Below, one piece after another: positions 1 to 10,018 of a stretch of 64,000 nt of DNA; within the stretch, counting starts at the first letter, position 1; each line of letters opens with the position of its first letter. The stretch lies in contig JAPSLL010000001.1 of the NCBI GenBank assembly GCA_031180805.1, positions 184,648 to 248,647 on the forward strand. Direction: 5' to 3'. Source of the stretch: Bacillus sp. (in: firmicutes) (GTDB lineage: Bacteria > Bacillota > Bacilli > Bacillales > Bacillaceae). Below the pieces are notes generated by a model. The model was given only the letters and a program-made list of their open reading frames with translations, ran no database searches and was not told the origin of the DNA. The position numbers and the translations under genes were made by a program.

Positions 1-86
1 AATAAACAAAGCCGTCTATAGGCTATTTTCCCGCCGCCAACAACAATCACTTTTTTTCCTTTTACATTGATATGTAAAGGAATCAT
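1..86 (-). CDS. sirC: precorrin-2 dehydrogenase / siroheme synthase, N-terminal fragment (SirC/YlnF)
   Basis: This is the first 28 codons of a gene cut by the window edge. The translation begins MIPLHINVKGKKVIVVGGGK and continues with IAYRR, the glycine-rich NAD-binding start of the siroheme synthase N-terminal domain. The family oxidises precorrin-2 to sirohydrochlorin with NAD. The ATG overlaps the sirB stop codon by four bases (ATGA), so it is the last visible gene of the sulfate/siroheme operon. It sits next to SumT and SirB, the steps before and after it in siroheme synthesis. The C-terminal part cannot be assessed. Confidence 0.88.
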   Translation of the reverse strand, partial: MIPLHINVKGKKVIVVGGGKIAYRRLCL

Positions 87-859
87 TGCTCTAACATCCT
101 ATTGTGAAAACTAAATAAATCATCTTTATTTAATAACGCTTCATTCACTCGCTCTGAAAATAAGTCTAGAAGGATTGGATGTGGTCCAAGATAAGAGCAT
201 ACTTCAATATGTCGATTTCCCCAATTATATTTCTCTATCGTCTCATCAATCTCTTTTTTTAATATACCTGTAAAAATTAAATAAGGAATGACGATAATCG
301 ATTGTTCATTAGAATGGTACAGCTCATCAATTGTTTCAGTGAATTTTGGCTTAGCTGCAGTTAAATAACAGGTTTTTACTTCCCTAAGAGGTGATACCTT
401 TTGTAGTATTGTTGAGATTTCAGTTAAATCTCTGACAACATCAGGATCACTACTGCCTCTTCCAACAAGTACCGCAACTGTATGATGATCAACCTTTTCT
501 TTTTCGTTTATTTTATCCATTAACATCATTGCCAGTCGGTGATCGACACCAATTGGTCTTCCATATGTTACTTTTATATGAGGATATTTAGAGCTAACAT
601 CATCAATTTCCTCAGGTATGTCTTTTTTTGCGTGCGCTGCAGTTAATAGCAATAATGGAACTACTGCTATTTGTGTTGCCCCTTGACTAACACACGATTC
701 AAAAGCACTACTAATGGATGGTTCAGCCAATTCCAAAAAACACACCTCCTGAATAGGTGCATTTATACTTGGACTTACTTTTTTTATAAAATCTACAGCT
801 TCTTCGCGAGCCTTCGGAACCCTACTTCCATGGCAAACATACAAGACCGCATGCTTCAT
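83..859 (-). CDS. sirB: sirohydrochlorin ferrochelatase (SirB/YlnE)
   Basis: A 258-aa protein of the CbiX/SirB family, which inserts ferrous iron into sirohydrochlorin to complete siroheme, the cofactor of sulfite reductase. The N-terminus VLYVCHGSRVPKAREEA carries the conserved His-Gly-Ser of the metal-binding site, and a second CbiX-like repeat follows (VAVLVGRGSSDPDVVRDL, around residue 130). The length is close to the 261 aa of B. subtilis YlnE as I recall it. The start overlaps the sumT stop (ATGA) and the stop overlaps the sirC start in the same way, which points to translational coupling. The name rests on family resemblance and on operon context. Confidence 0.9.
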   Translation of the reverse strand: MKHAVLYVCHGSRVPKAREEAVDFIKKVSPSINAPIQEVCFLELAEPSISSAFESCVSQGATQIAVVPLLLLTAAHAKKDIPEEIDDVSSKYPHIKVTYGRPIGVDHRLAMMLMDKINEKEKVDHHTVAVLVGRGSSDPDVVRDLTEISTILQKVSPLREVKTCYLTAAKPKFTETIDELYHSNEQSIIVIPYLIFTGILKKEIDETIEKYNWGNRHIEVCSYLGPHPILLDLFSERVNEALLNKDDLFSFHNRMLEQ

Positions 860-1635
860 ATTGATAAAACCTCACCTTGAGAATGTCGTTTTAAGTCTTT
901 CTCAAACCAATTTAGCTGGTCTCGAATTGTTACTACTTCTCCAACAACAATAATACTTGGGTTTTTTATTGCTGATTGCTTTAGTCGATCTTCTATATTT
1001 TCTAATGAATCCGTTATTGTCATTTGTTCATTTGTTGTGCCCCAATGTATCACAGCTACTGGCGTTGTTGGCAATTTTCCGTACTTAATAAGTTTTTCTT
1101 TTATATATGGGAGATTACTAATGCCCATATAGATAACAAGTGTATCAATCCCTTTTGCTAACGATTCCCATTTTACTTCCTCTTCTGCATCATTTCTACG
1201 ATGACCCGTTACAAAGGCGACACTCCCGCTTATGCCACGATGTGTAACAGGGATACCAGCATAAGCAGATGCCGCTATCCCTGAAGTAATACCTGGAACA
1301 ATTTCAAAGGGGATTTGATGAGTAGCCAAGGCTTCAGCTTCTTCACCGCCCCTGCCAAACACAAAAGGATCTCCACCTTTTAGACGAGTCACTACTTTCC
1401 CACTCTTTGCATACTTAACGAGAAAATGATTGATTGTTTCTTGCTTCATCGTATGATAATTAGGAAGCTTACCACAATAGATTAAATCGCAGCCTTGCTT
1501 TGCATGCTTTAAAATCTCTTTATTAATTAAGCGATCATAAAGAATGACATCCGCTTTTTGAATACATTTTAATGCTTTAATTGTTAATAGCTCTTCGTCT
1601 CCAGGACCAGCTCCAACTAAATAAACCTTTGCTAT
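856..1635 (-). CDS. sumT: uroporphyrinogen-III C-methyltransferase (SUMT/YlnD), apparent AUA start
   Basis: The full-length protein is about 259 aa. It makes precorrin-2 by two SAM-dependent methylations of uroporphyrinogen III, the entry to siroheme. Visible SUMT motifs are VYLVGAGPGDEELLT near the N-terminus, LYDRLI, VTRLKGGDPFVFGRGGEE, and EIVPGITSGIAAAY-like (here EIVPGITSGIAASAYAGIPV). An ATG at 1449 would remove the first 62 residues, including the GAGPGD motif, so it cannot be the natural start. In frame upstream there is no ATG, GTG or TTG before a TGA. The codon aligned with the B. subtilis start (M-G-K-V-Y) is ATA at 1635-1633, read I/M-A-K-V-Y, preceded by an excellent AAGGGGGAGA ribosome-binding site 6 to 8 bases away. 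I therefore place the start at this ATA. A sequencing error is the main alternative. Confidence 0.85.
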   Translation of the reverse strand: MAKVYLVGAGPGDEELLTIKALKCIQKADVILYDRLINKEILKHAKQGCDLIYCGKLPNYHTMKQETINHFLVKYAKSGKVVTRLKGGDPFVFGRGGEEAEALATHQIPFEIVPGITSGIAASAYAGIPVTHRGISGSVAFVTGHRRNDAEEEVKWESLAKGIDTLVIYMGISNLPYIKEKLIKYGKLPTTPVAVIHWGTTNEQMTITDSLENIEDRLKQSAIKNPSIIVVGEVVTIRDQLNWFEKDLKRHSQGEVLSI

Positions 1636-1672
1636 CTTACTCTCCCCCTTTCGTTTATTACTTAATCATGTT

Positions 1673-2281
1673 CTAGAATATGTTCTGAATTAATCCTTTT
1701 TCTTGTAGGAAATCAACAATTTGTTTAACAGATTCCTCTACTGTTTGTTTTTCTGTATCAACAACAATTGCTGGATTTTCCGGTTCTTCATAAGGTGAGT
1801 CAATACCTGTAAAATGTTTTATTTCGTTATTTCTCGCCTTTTTATACAAGCCTTTAGGATCACGAACTTCACATTCGTCTAATGAACATTTAACATAAAC
1901 TTCAAAAAATTCATCTTCTGAGAGGATTTCTCTAACCTGCTGTCTATCCTCACGAAATGGAGAAATAAATGCTGTTAAAACAATTTGACCACTATCAACA
2001 AAAAGCTTTGATACTTCCCCAATACGACGAATATTTTCTTTTCGATCTTCATCAGTAAATCCTAAATCACGATTCAAGCCATGTCTAATGTTATCACCAT
2101 CAAGTACATATGTTTGAATGTTCGCTTCAAATAAATATCTTGCTAATGCATTTGCTAATGTTGACTTCCCAGATCCAGACAAACCTGTAAACCATAGCAC
2201 ATAGCTTTGATAATTATTTCTCTTTCTTCTCTCTTCTTTTGTGACTGATGAATCATGCCACACAATATTACTTGCAGCCAT
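1673..2281 (-). CDS. cysC: adenylylsulfate (APS) kinase
   Basis: A 202-aa cytosolic kinase that phosphorylates APS to PAPS with ATP. The P-loop is GLSGSGKST (residues about 33-41), followed by [15 protein letters not shown], the APS-binding segment, and [14 protein letters not shown] and [10 protein letters not shown], all typical of CysC. The ATG at 2281 is chosen because MAASNIVWH aligns with the B. subtilis start and lies 9 bases after AAGGAGG. A TTG one codon upstream is the only close alternative. It follows sat by 14 bases, so the sulfurylase and the kinase are translated side by side. Confidence 0.95.
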   Translation of the reverse strand: MAASNIVWHDSSVTKEERRKRNNYQSYVLWFTGLSGSGKSTLANALARYLFEANIQTYVLDGDNIRHGLNRDLGFTDEDRKENIRRIGEVSKLFVDSGQIVLTAFISPFREDRQQVREILSEDEFFEVYVKCSLDECEVRDPKGLYKKARNNEIKHFTGIDSPYEEPENPAIVVDTEKQTVEESVKQIVDFLQEKGLIQNIF

Positions 2282-2295
2282 CAAGCGTAACCTCC

Positions 2296-3435
2296 TTAAG
2301 AATTTACAGTCTCTTTCATTCCTTTAATTAACACTTCAACAACTTCTTTACGACTAAATGTGCTTGGTGGTAATTCGCCATTACGTAGCATTGCACGAAC
2401 CTTTGTACCAGACAAGATGACTCTGTCCTCTTTACCATGTGGACAAGTTTTCGAAGAAGCCATTGCCTCACATTTTGTGCAATAGAAGCTATGCTCAAAG
2501 AATAATGGAGTTATTCCTAATTCATCAGCAGTAAAATTCGAGAATATTTTCTGTGCATCATACGTACCATAATAATCGCCAACTCCAGCATGGTCACGAC
2601 CAACAATAAAATGTGTACATCCATAATTTTTACGTACCATTGCATGGAAAATCGCCTCACGCGGCCCAGCATAACGCATTGCAGCTGGGAAAACAGCAAG
2701 ATGTACTCTATCTTTAGGATAATAGTTTTCTAGCAATACTTCATAACTTTCCATACGAATATGTGCAGGAATATCATCAGACTTCGTTTCACCAACTAGA
2801 GGATTTAAAAATAATCCGTCAACTGTTTCCAAAGCTGTCTTTTGAATATATTCATGTGCTCTATGAACAGGATTTCTTGTTTGGAAGCCAACAATTGTTT
2901 TCCAATTAAGCTCTGCAAACTTTGCTCTTGTCTCTTTCGGATCCATATAATATTCGGCAAATTTCTTTTCCGGACGTTTTACTAAAGTGATTTCTCCACC
3001 AACATAAACATTACCGCGTTCAAACATCTTTTTAACTCCAGGGTGCTCAAGTTCATCTGTCCGATATACGTTAATCGCTTCTTTTTGCTTATCTGGAGTA
3101 TAGATGTCTGCTATGGTAATCGTACCATATGTAACATCATCTGCTACAAGACGTGCCTCATCACCAATTGCTAAGGTTGAAGCTTTTTCCTCTGAAACCG
3201 GTAAAGTGATCGGAATACTCCACACTGAACCATTTTTTAATTTCATATTATCTACAACTGATTGATAATCCTCTTGATTCAAGAAGCCTTCGATTGGGCT
3301 GTACGCACCGATGGCAATTAACTCAAGGTCACTTAACGCAATTCCATCTAATTCAATTTCTTTCTCGATATGTGAAACATCTGCTCCAATTGATAGTTTT
3401 TGAATTAATTTTCCTCCGTGTGGAAGCAAGCTCAT
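2296..3435 (-). CDS. sat: sulfate adenylyltransferase (ATP sulfurylase)
   Basis: A 379-aa monofunctional ATP sulfurylase that makes APS from sulfate and ATP. The signature stretches [12 protein letters not shown] (the HxxH-like nucleotide site) and [13 protein letters not shown] are present. The C-terminal CTKC...TCPHG segment matches the zinc-binding-like insertion in Bacillus Sat. The start is the ATG giving MSLLPHGGK, as in B. subtilis, with GGAGG 8 bases upstream. An upstream in-frame start would add five residues but lacks a ribosome-binding site. It lies between the cysP transporter and cysC in the sulfate-assimilation operon. Confidence 0.96.
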   Translation of the reverse strand: MSLLPHGGKLIQKLSIGADVSHIEKEIELDGIALSDLELIAIGAYSPIEGFLNQEDYQSVVDNMKLKNGSVWSIPITLPVSEEKASTLAIGDEARLVADDVTYGTITIADIYTPDKQKEAINVYRTDELEHPGVKKMFERGNVYVGGEITLVKRPEKKFAEYYMDPKETRAKFAELNWKTIVGFQTRNPVHRAHEYIQKTALETVDGLFLNPLVGETKSDDIPAHIRMESYEVLLENYYPKDRVHLAVFPAAMRYAGPREAIFHAMVRKNYGCTHFIVGRDHAGVGDYYGTYDAQKIFSNFTADELGITPLFFEHSFYCTKCEAMASSKTCPHGKEDRVILSGTKVRAMLRNGELPPSTFSRKEVVEVLIKGMKETVNS

Positions 3436-3558
3436 GATAAAATCCTCCAATACAAAATTTAGTCATTCTTTTTATATTTATTTAAGACTATCACTCATTT
3501 AAAAATGGGAACACGCCTTTTATCGCGAAAAATTGTAATGTCAATACAAGATTTCGTT

Positions 3559-4629
3559 TTAAATACCGCCGCCCTCTTCATGAACAGTGCGTTTTTCTTG
3601 TTTTGTTGCCTTCATCAAGCTAATAGCACCGAGTGTAGCAAGAAAGAGGCTTGCAAGAACAATTATTGTATAAATATCATTGTCAATAAATAATTTTACA
3701 AAAAAATAGGACAAAGTTAACGAAATTAATGGGGAGATTAACCAAACCATTAACATATTTTTTACGATTCTTTGTTGGAATGTTATTTTTGATCCATTTT
3801 TCGCCATCCCAATTCCAAGAATAGATGATGAAGTGATTTGTGTTAATGGTACAGGAATTCCAAAAATTGAGGCAATCATGACAAGTGATGCACCAGTTCC
3901 GGAAATCAATATCCCTTCAATTTTTGTGAATTTTGTAATTTTCTTACCGTTTGTCTCAAGGACTCGACGTCCCAATAATAAAGCTCCCAAAGCGACAAAT
4001 GCTCCGCCGATCACTGTTCCCTTTGAAACTGACAGTATATTTGCACTAACTAATGGCCCTACAGCATTCGCTACATTGTTCATCCCCGCTGAGAAAGCTT
4101 CAAAAAATCCTGCGAAAATTAAAATAATTGTGACAACTTTTCCTTCAAATGTATATTTTTTAGTGAAATGAAAAGAATGTAACAGCTTTATAACTAAAAA
4201 TGCAATACCAAAGGAAACAATTGGAATAAGAAACCAAAACATCACAATCCACAATAGGTTATTCACATATAATACCTGGTGTGCTATCCCTACACCAACT
4301 ACTGCTCCAACCGTTACCTCACTTGTAGATAGTGGGATTCCTAATAAATTAGCTAGAAAAAGTGAAAATGTTGCTGAAAAGAGAATGATTACAACTATTT
4401 TTATCGTAATAAGCGAGGAAGGAATAATTCCTTCACTTATCGTTTTGACCACTTCTCCTCCACCAATTACTGCTCCTAATATTACACCTATTGCACATAA
4501 AATTAGGGCATTTCGGGGACGAGTTATCGCCCCTGCCCCATAAGCAACTCCCATTGAAGCAGCTGCACCGCTTGCACCAATATTCATGGCAAAAAAGAAG
4601 CTGATCAATATTGCAACTATCTCTAACAT
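3559..4629 (-). CDS. cysP: sulfate permease of the inorganic phosphate transporter (PiT) family
   Basis: A 356-aa polytopic membrane protein with about ten hydrophobic segments. It has the two PiT-family repeats: AMNIGASGAAASMGVAYGAG near residue 15 and SAGMNNVANAVGPLVSA near residue 180. B. subtilis CysP (YlnA) is the same length and is an established sulfate importer. Position between cysH and sat supports sulfate rather than phosphate as substrate. The ATG at 4629 has AGGAGG 9 bases upstream and begins 13 bases after cysH. The C-terminus ends in a charged RTVHEEGGGI tail, shared with the B. subtilis protein. Confidence 0.93.
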   Translation of the reverse strand: MLEIVAILISFFFAMNIGASGAAASMGVAYGAGAITRPRNALILCAIGVILGAVIGGGEVVKTISEGIIPSSLITIKIVVIILFSATFSLFLANLLGIPLSTSEVTVGAVVGVGIAHQVLYVNNLLWIVMFWFLIPIVSFGIAFLVIKLLHSFHFTKKYTFEGKVVTIILIFAGFFEAFSAGMNNVANAVGPLVSANILSVSKGTVIGGAFVALGALLLGRRVLETNGKKITKFTKIEGILISGTGASLVMIASIFGIPVPLTQITSSSILGIGMAKNGSKITFQQRIVKNMLMVWLISPLISLTLSYFFVKLFIDNDIYTIIVLASLFLATLGAISLMKATKQEKRTVHEEGGGI

Positions 4630-4642
4630 CTTTTAAATCCTC

Positions 4643-5344
4643 CTATTGATGGAGGCCACATTCTGTTTTCATTTGCCCAGACCATCTGCCTGATCGTAAA
4701 TCATTTTCATCATAAGCTGGTTTTGTGCAATGAAAACAACCGATGCTCGGATATCCTCTATCATGTAAAGGATTATAGATTAAATCATTTTTATGAACAT
4801 ATCTCCATACATCCTTCCATGTCCAATGAATAAGCGGGCAAATCTTTACTGAATGGAAGCGTTCATCTTTGTTTATAAAATTAACGTGTTTTCTCGTTTC
4901 AGATTGTTCACGTCTCAACCCAGAAATCCATGCAGCGGATCCTTGTAAAGTCTCATTTAACGGAACAATTTTTCTAATATTACAACATTGATTTGGATTT
5001 GTTTCCCAAAGCTTATCACCATATTGCTCTGCCTGCTCCTCTAACGTAAGCTTAGGCTTTTTCATTTCAATATTTAATTGCGGATATTTTTCTTTCACTT
5101 TATCAATTAACTCATATGTTTCTTTAAAATGTACATCTGTATCTAAAAAAACAATTTTTGCATCTGGTTTAACTTTAGAAATCAAATCAATTAAAACAAT
5201 TCCTTCAATACCGAAACTACAAGCATAAACCACTTCCTCACCATAATGGTTATACGCCCAATCCAAAACGTTTAAAGCACCCTTATACTTTTCATCAACC
5301 TCAAAACTTTCGCTTTCTTCTGTCCAATTTTCATAAGTTAGCAA
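4643..5344 (-). CDS. cysH: phosphoadenylyl/adenylyl-sulfate reductase
   Basis: A 233-aa thioredoxin-dependent reductase that converts PAPS or APS to sulfite. It has the PAPS-reductase core ([29 protein letters not shown]). The CC...CxxC set ([16 protein letters not shown]) and C-terminal KTECGLH catalytic cysteine are those of 4Fe-4S-containing enzymes that accept APS as well. The TTG at 5344 is preferred: it gives the same N-terminus (M-L-T-Y-x-N-W) and length as B. subtilis CysH and has AAAGAGGTG six bases upstream. A GTG three codons further upstream would lie inside the ribosome-binding site. It is the first gene of the operon. Confidence 0.95.
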   Translation of the reverse strand: MLTYENWTEESESFEVDEKYKGALNVLDWAYNHYGEEVVYACSFGIEGIVLIDLISKVKPDAKIVFLDTDVHFKETYELIDKVKEKYPQLNIEMKKPKLTLEEQAEQYGDKLWETNPNQCCNIRKIVPLNETLQGSAAWISGLRREQSETRKHVNFINKDERFHSVKICPLIHWTWKDVWRYVHKNDLIYNPLHDRGYPSIGCFHCTKPAYDENDLRSGRWSGQMKTECGLHQ

Positions 5345-5775
5345 TATTATCACCTCTTTCTTACTATATGCATCGTGTTGAAAAACCGTTTATTCATACA
5401 TTAATAGTCGGAATTAATGTTAAAAATAAATATGTATCCTCAACACAATTGGATTTTGACAATATAAATTTGTCGATAATACGTTTTTACCTTTATCATT
5501 TTCATCATTTTTTTAGCATATTACCATTATCGATTTGCCTCTATGACTCATTTATTTAAACTATTATTCTAGCTTTATTTCATAAGTAAAAGAGAATATG
5601 CTATTGATTCAAAATTTTAACACAATTCGGCTAAAAGTCAACCCGAGTTTTTCTATCGGATTAATTTTTTATGAATAATTTTTCTGTTTTAATATAATCT
5701 TTCAAATATAATTTATGAATTTTCTTACGACTATCTAGTAAACATATTGTAACGAATATGAAAGGTGTGATTATC
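5345..5775. other. intergenic region between divergent cysH and a small membrane protein gene
   Basis: About 430 bases, strongly AT-rich, without a convincing gene on either strand. It should hold the promoters for the cysH operon (leftward) and for the small gene at 5776 (rightward). For the rightward gene a perfect TATAAT lies at 5693-5698, but no good -35 element is spaced correctly. I looked for an S-box (SAM riboswitch) and a terminator hairpin before cysH and found neither. The leftward promoter is not obvious by eye. An open frame of 63 codons at 5368-5559 (plus) has no ribosome-binding site and is not called. Confidence 0.5.
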
Positions 5776-6054
5776 TTGTGGATGCATATCATGAATATTT
5801 TTCTATTATTAATCACCTATTACTTTTTTTGTATGAGCATGTCACACCTTTTAATGTATCAATCAAATCAAACGATTATTAAAGAGATGCGAAAGATAAA
5901 ACACGCCTACATATTTTATCTGCTTGGAATTATTATCGCCAAAGGCCTTATAGCCCTTAGAATACCTGAAAAATGGTTTTCTATTGGATACAAATTGAGC
6001 TTTTTCATTCTTTCAATTGGACTATTCATGATGATGATCACAAGTATTAAGTAA
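5776..6054 (+). CDS. small integral membrane protein of unknown function
   Basis: I do not recognise this protein. It is about 92 aa with three hydrophobic segments (roughly residues 5-24, 43-60 and 70-88 from the TTG start), separated by a basic stretch (KEMRKIKH) and by IPEKW. No catalytic motif is visible. The TTG at 5776 is chosen because AAAGGTGTGAT lies just upstream with normal spacing. The ATG at 5758 would put the ribosome-binding site inside the gene, and the ATG at 5782 is also possible. It is divergent from cysH and convergent with the thioredoxin-like gene. In B. subtilis cysH directly follows pyrE, so this gene is an addition to the conserved order. Confidence 0.6.
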   Translation: MWMHIMNIFLLLITYYFFCMSMSHLLMYQSNQTIIKEMRKIKHAYIFYLLGIIIAKGLIALRIPEKWFSIGYKLSFFILSIGLFMMMITSIK

Positions 6055-6141
6055 TTATTTATTTAAATTTTCTAACATTAAGTATGAATAGTTTGATATA
6101 ATATCTATCCATACCTTCTGACATATTCAACATTCTCATGT

Positions 6142-6699
6142 TTAAATAGAAATTAAACTGTTTATAATGCTTTTTTCAATATCTCTCCAAATTGATTCAT
6201 CCTCTAAATAAGATTTTTTAAGTCTAGCAATCATTTCATTTTGCTTTTCCTTAAACTCAGGTGAATCTACATTTGGAAGCTTGTTTTTTTCTTGATCAAC
6301 AAGCTGCTGAATTTTTGCTGCACGCGGCCCCCATACTGCCTGCTCCTGCCCATGCTGGTCAATAAAGATAAATATTGGTATCGATCTGGAAGTTCCATTC
6401 GTTAAATACTGGTCCATTAACTCGAGATTTTGATCTCTTAATAAAAAGCGGACATCCATACTAAGGACTTCTGCAATTTTTAATAAAATCGGGTTATTTA
6501 CAAGGGCATCTCCACACCAATCCTCTGTTAAGACGATAACATTAAGTTTCTTTTCCGGAATATTTTTCAGACGTTCCAACTCATCTTCCTTTACCTGAAA
6601 TCGGTTATAAATTGAAATCAGCTCATCTTTATTCACAGTCATCTGATTTTTATACTGTTCAAATGTTAAGCCTTTTTCATACCAATCATTTAAATTCAT
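6142..6699 (-). CDS. thioredoxin-like fold protein with a single active-site cysteine
   Basis: A 185-aa cytosolic protein resembling the bacterial thioredoxin_9-type family. The core reads LNVIVLTEDWCGDALVNNPIL (about residues 52-72), followed by a conserved RSIPIFIFID segment with a cis-proline-like Ile-Pro, and VWGPRAAKIQ. The usual CxxC is reduced to one cysteine (WCGDA), so a classical disulfide reductase role is doubtful. A bacillithiol- or glutaredoxin-like monothiol function is possible but unproven. AAAAGGAGG lies 8 bases before the ATG. It stands alone between the pyr terminator and the small membrane gene. Confidence 0.8.
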   Translation of the reverse strand: MNLNDWYEKGLTFEQYKNQMTVNKDELISIYNRFQVKEDELERLKNIPEKKLNVIVLTEDWCGDALVNNPILLKIAEVLSMDVRFLLRDQNLELMDQYLTNGTSRSIPIFIFIDQHGQEQAVWGPRAAKIQQLVDQEKNKLPNVDSPEFKEKQNEMIARLKKSYLEDESIWRDIEKSIINSLISI

Positions 6700-6923
6700 A
6701 AATAAATCCTCCTTTTAAATTTAGCGTTCTTTAAGTAGAAAGCTTAATGTTAATTTCTTAGCAATTTGTTTATTGGAGAGAATACATAAGACTCCTGTTG
6801 GATGGTCATGTCAAAAAGGTATGCCAATAAGAAAAAGCTTTTGTTAAGATTTAATTATAAGAACAAATTGAAGAAAAGCAATTTTTAAGACCTCTTTATC
6901 ATTCTATTTCCCCTTCTTACCAT

Positions 6924-6980
6924 AAAAAAAGCGGTTGACTGTAGATTAGAAAATGCTTCTAATCTTTGTAGCCAACCACA
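6924..6980 (-). terminator. rho-independent terminator of the pyr operon
   Basis: Directly after pyrE the minus strand folds into a long stem (GGTTGGCTACAAAGATTAGAA pairing imperfectly with TTCTAATCTACAGTCAACC) and is followed by CTTTTTTT. The two arms are about 20 bases and the loop is short. This closes the pyrR-to-pyrE transcription unit. Confidence 0.85.
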
Positions 6981-6986
6981 GTATAA

Positions 6987-7619
6987 CTAACTATTTAACC
7001 ATGCTTCTGAAGAAGGGTTTTCTCGCCACATTTTTAACTTGTTTATATCCTCATCATCAACATATCCTTCTTTTGCTGCAACTTCAATTAAAGTGTCATA
7101 ATTGCAAAGAGATTTTGCATCCACATTTGCCTCAGATAGCTTTTCTTGACCAAGCGTTAATCCGTAAGTGAAGATCGATACGATGCCTAGCACTTGACAT
7201 CCAGCGTCACGTAGCGCACGAACAGCTGTGATAGCACTTCCTCCTGTAGAAATTAAATCTTCTACAACGACAACCTTTTGTCTTTCTTTTACTTGTCCTT
7301 CAATTTGATTTCCTTTGCCATGGCCCTTTGCTTTACTGCGTACATAACACATTGGTAAATTTAATTTATCACTTACCCATGCTGCATGTGGGATCCCAGC
7401 AGTAGCAGTTCCAGCAATCACATCTACATCAGAATAATGTTCCTTTATTAGCTGTGTTAAACCTTCAGCAATTTGCGAACGAATGTCAGGAAAGGACAAT
7501 GTTAAACGATTATCACAATATATGGGTGATTTCAAACCACTCGACCATGTAAAAGGTTCGTTCGGTTGAAGATAGACTGCCTTAATTTTTAGTAATTGTT
7601 TTGCGATTAATTGACTCAT
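6987..7619 (-). CDS. pyrE: orotate phosphoribosyltransferase
   Basis: A 210-aa enzyme that joins orotate to PRPP to give OMP. The PRPP-binding motif [13 protein letters not shown] is at about residues 117-129, and the conserved [12 protein letters not shown] loop precedes it. The [12 protein letters not shown] segment is typical of the Gram-positive enzyme. The start codon overlaps the pyrF stop by four bases (ATGA), so translation is probably coupled. It is the last gene of the pyr operon, followed within 10 bases by the terminator. Confidence 0.97.
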   Translation of the reverse strand: MSQLIAKQLLKIKAVYLQPNEPFTWSSGLKSPIYCDNRLTLSFPDIRSQIAEGLTQLIKEHYSDVDVIAGTATAGIPHAAWVSDKLNLPMCYVRSKAKGHGKGNQIEGQVKERQKVVVVEDLISTGGSAITAVRALRDAGCQVLGIVSIFTYGLTLGQEKLSEANVDAKSLCNYDTLIEVAAKEGYVDDEDINKLKMWRENPSSEAWLNS

Positions 7620-8332
7620 TTCTCAGTGCCCTCCCATGCTTTTTTCACTTGAAGGTATGCTTCATATGGATTTTGTTTCTTCGTAATACTTCTTCCGACA
7701 ACAATGGCCGTTGACCCAAGAGTACGAGCGAGCTCTGGAGTTGCGATTCTTGTCTGGTCATCTGCTGCATCGTCCTTCATCCGAATTCCTGGTGTAACTG
7801 TTACAAAAGAAGAGCCTATTCTTTCACTGATGGCTTCTACTTCGTGAGTAGAGCAGACAACACCTTCTAATCCGCTCTTTTTAGCCATCAGGGCATAATG
7901 AAGCACAACATTATTTAATGTTTTATCAATTAAGAGCTCTTGTTCAAGCATTGCTTGTGATGTACTTGTAAGCTGTGTAACAGCAATACATGCTGGCCGA
8001 GATTGACCAGCTGGTGTGCCTGCTTCTAAGCCTTCAATAGCAGCTTCCATCATTTTCTTTCCGCCTGCTGCATGTACATTTACGATATCAACATTCAACT
8101 TAGCAAGCCCTGTCATTGCTTGTTTCACTGTATTTGGAATATCATGAAGCTTCAAATCAAGGAAGATTTTGTGACCACGTTCTTTAATATGTGAAATAAT
8201 TGCCGGCCCTTCCTGATAAAAGAGCTCCATTCCTACTTTGACAAAGAGCTGCTCATCGTGAAACTTATTTAAAAAGTCATCTATTTCGGTTTTCCCCTTG
8301 AAGTCAAGAGCAATTATAATCGGTCGCTCCAT
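7616..8332 (-). CDS. pyrF: orotidine-5'-phosphate decarboxylase
   Basis: A 238-aa decarboxylase that makes UMP from OMP. The catalytic cluster [13 protein letters not shown] (Asp-Lys-His-Asp) is intact, and the phosphate-binding VVGRSIT lies near the C-terminus. The ATG at 8332 gives [12 protein letters not shown], matching the family start. Longer frames reaching upstream would overlap pyrD. AAGGAG lies about 11 bases upstream. The pyrD stop is one base away and pyrE overlaps the 3' end, so the three genes form a tightly packed tail of the operon. Confidence 0.97.
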   Translation of the reverse strand: MERPIIIALDFKGKTEIDDFLNKFHDEQLFVKVGMELFYQEGPAIISHIKERGHKIFLDLKLHDIPNTVKQAMTGLAKLNVDIVNVHAAGGKKMMEAAIEGLEAGTPAGQSRPACIAVTQLTSTSQAMLEQELLIDKTLNNVVLHYALMAKKSGLEGVVCSTHEVEAISERIGSSFVTVTPGIRMKDDAADDQTRIATPELARTLGSTAIVVGRSITKKQNPYEAYLQVKKAWEGTEK

Positions 8333-8333
8333 A

Positions 8334-10017
<1,684 letters not shown>

Positions 10018-10018
<1 letters not shown>

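Noticed and set aside
856-1449. Treating sumT as starting at the ATG at 1449.
   Set aside because: This removes 62 residues, including the conserved GAGPGD SAM motif that is encoded intact just upstream.
856-1635. sumT as a pseudogene because no standard start codon is present.
   Set aside because: The frame is intact over the full family length, motifs are conserved, and the ribosome-binding site is ideal, so an AUA start or a single-base error is simpler.
5345-5775. S-box (SAM riboswitch) or T-box before cysH.
   Set aside because: No S-box core motif, no anti-terminator and no terminator hairpin is visible on the minus strand in this interval.
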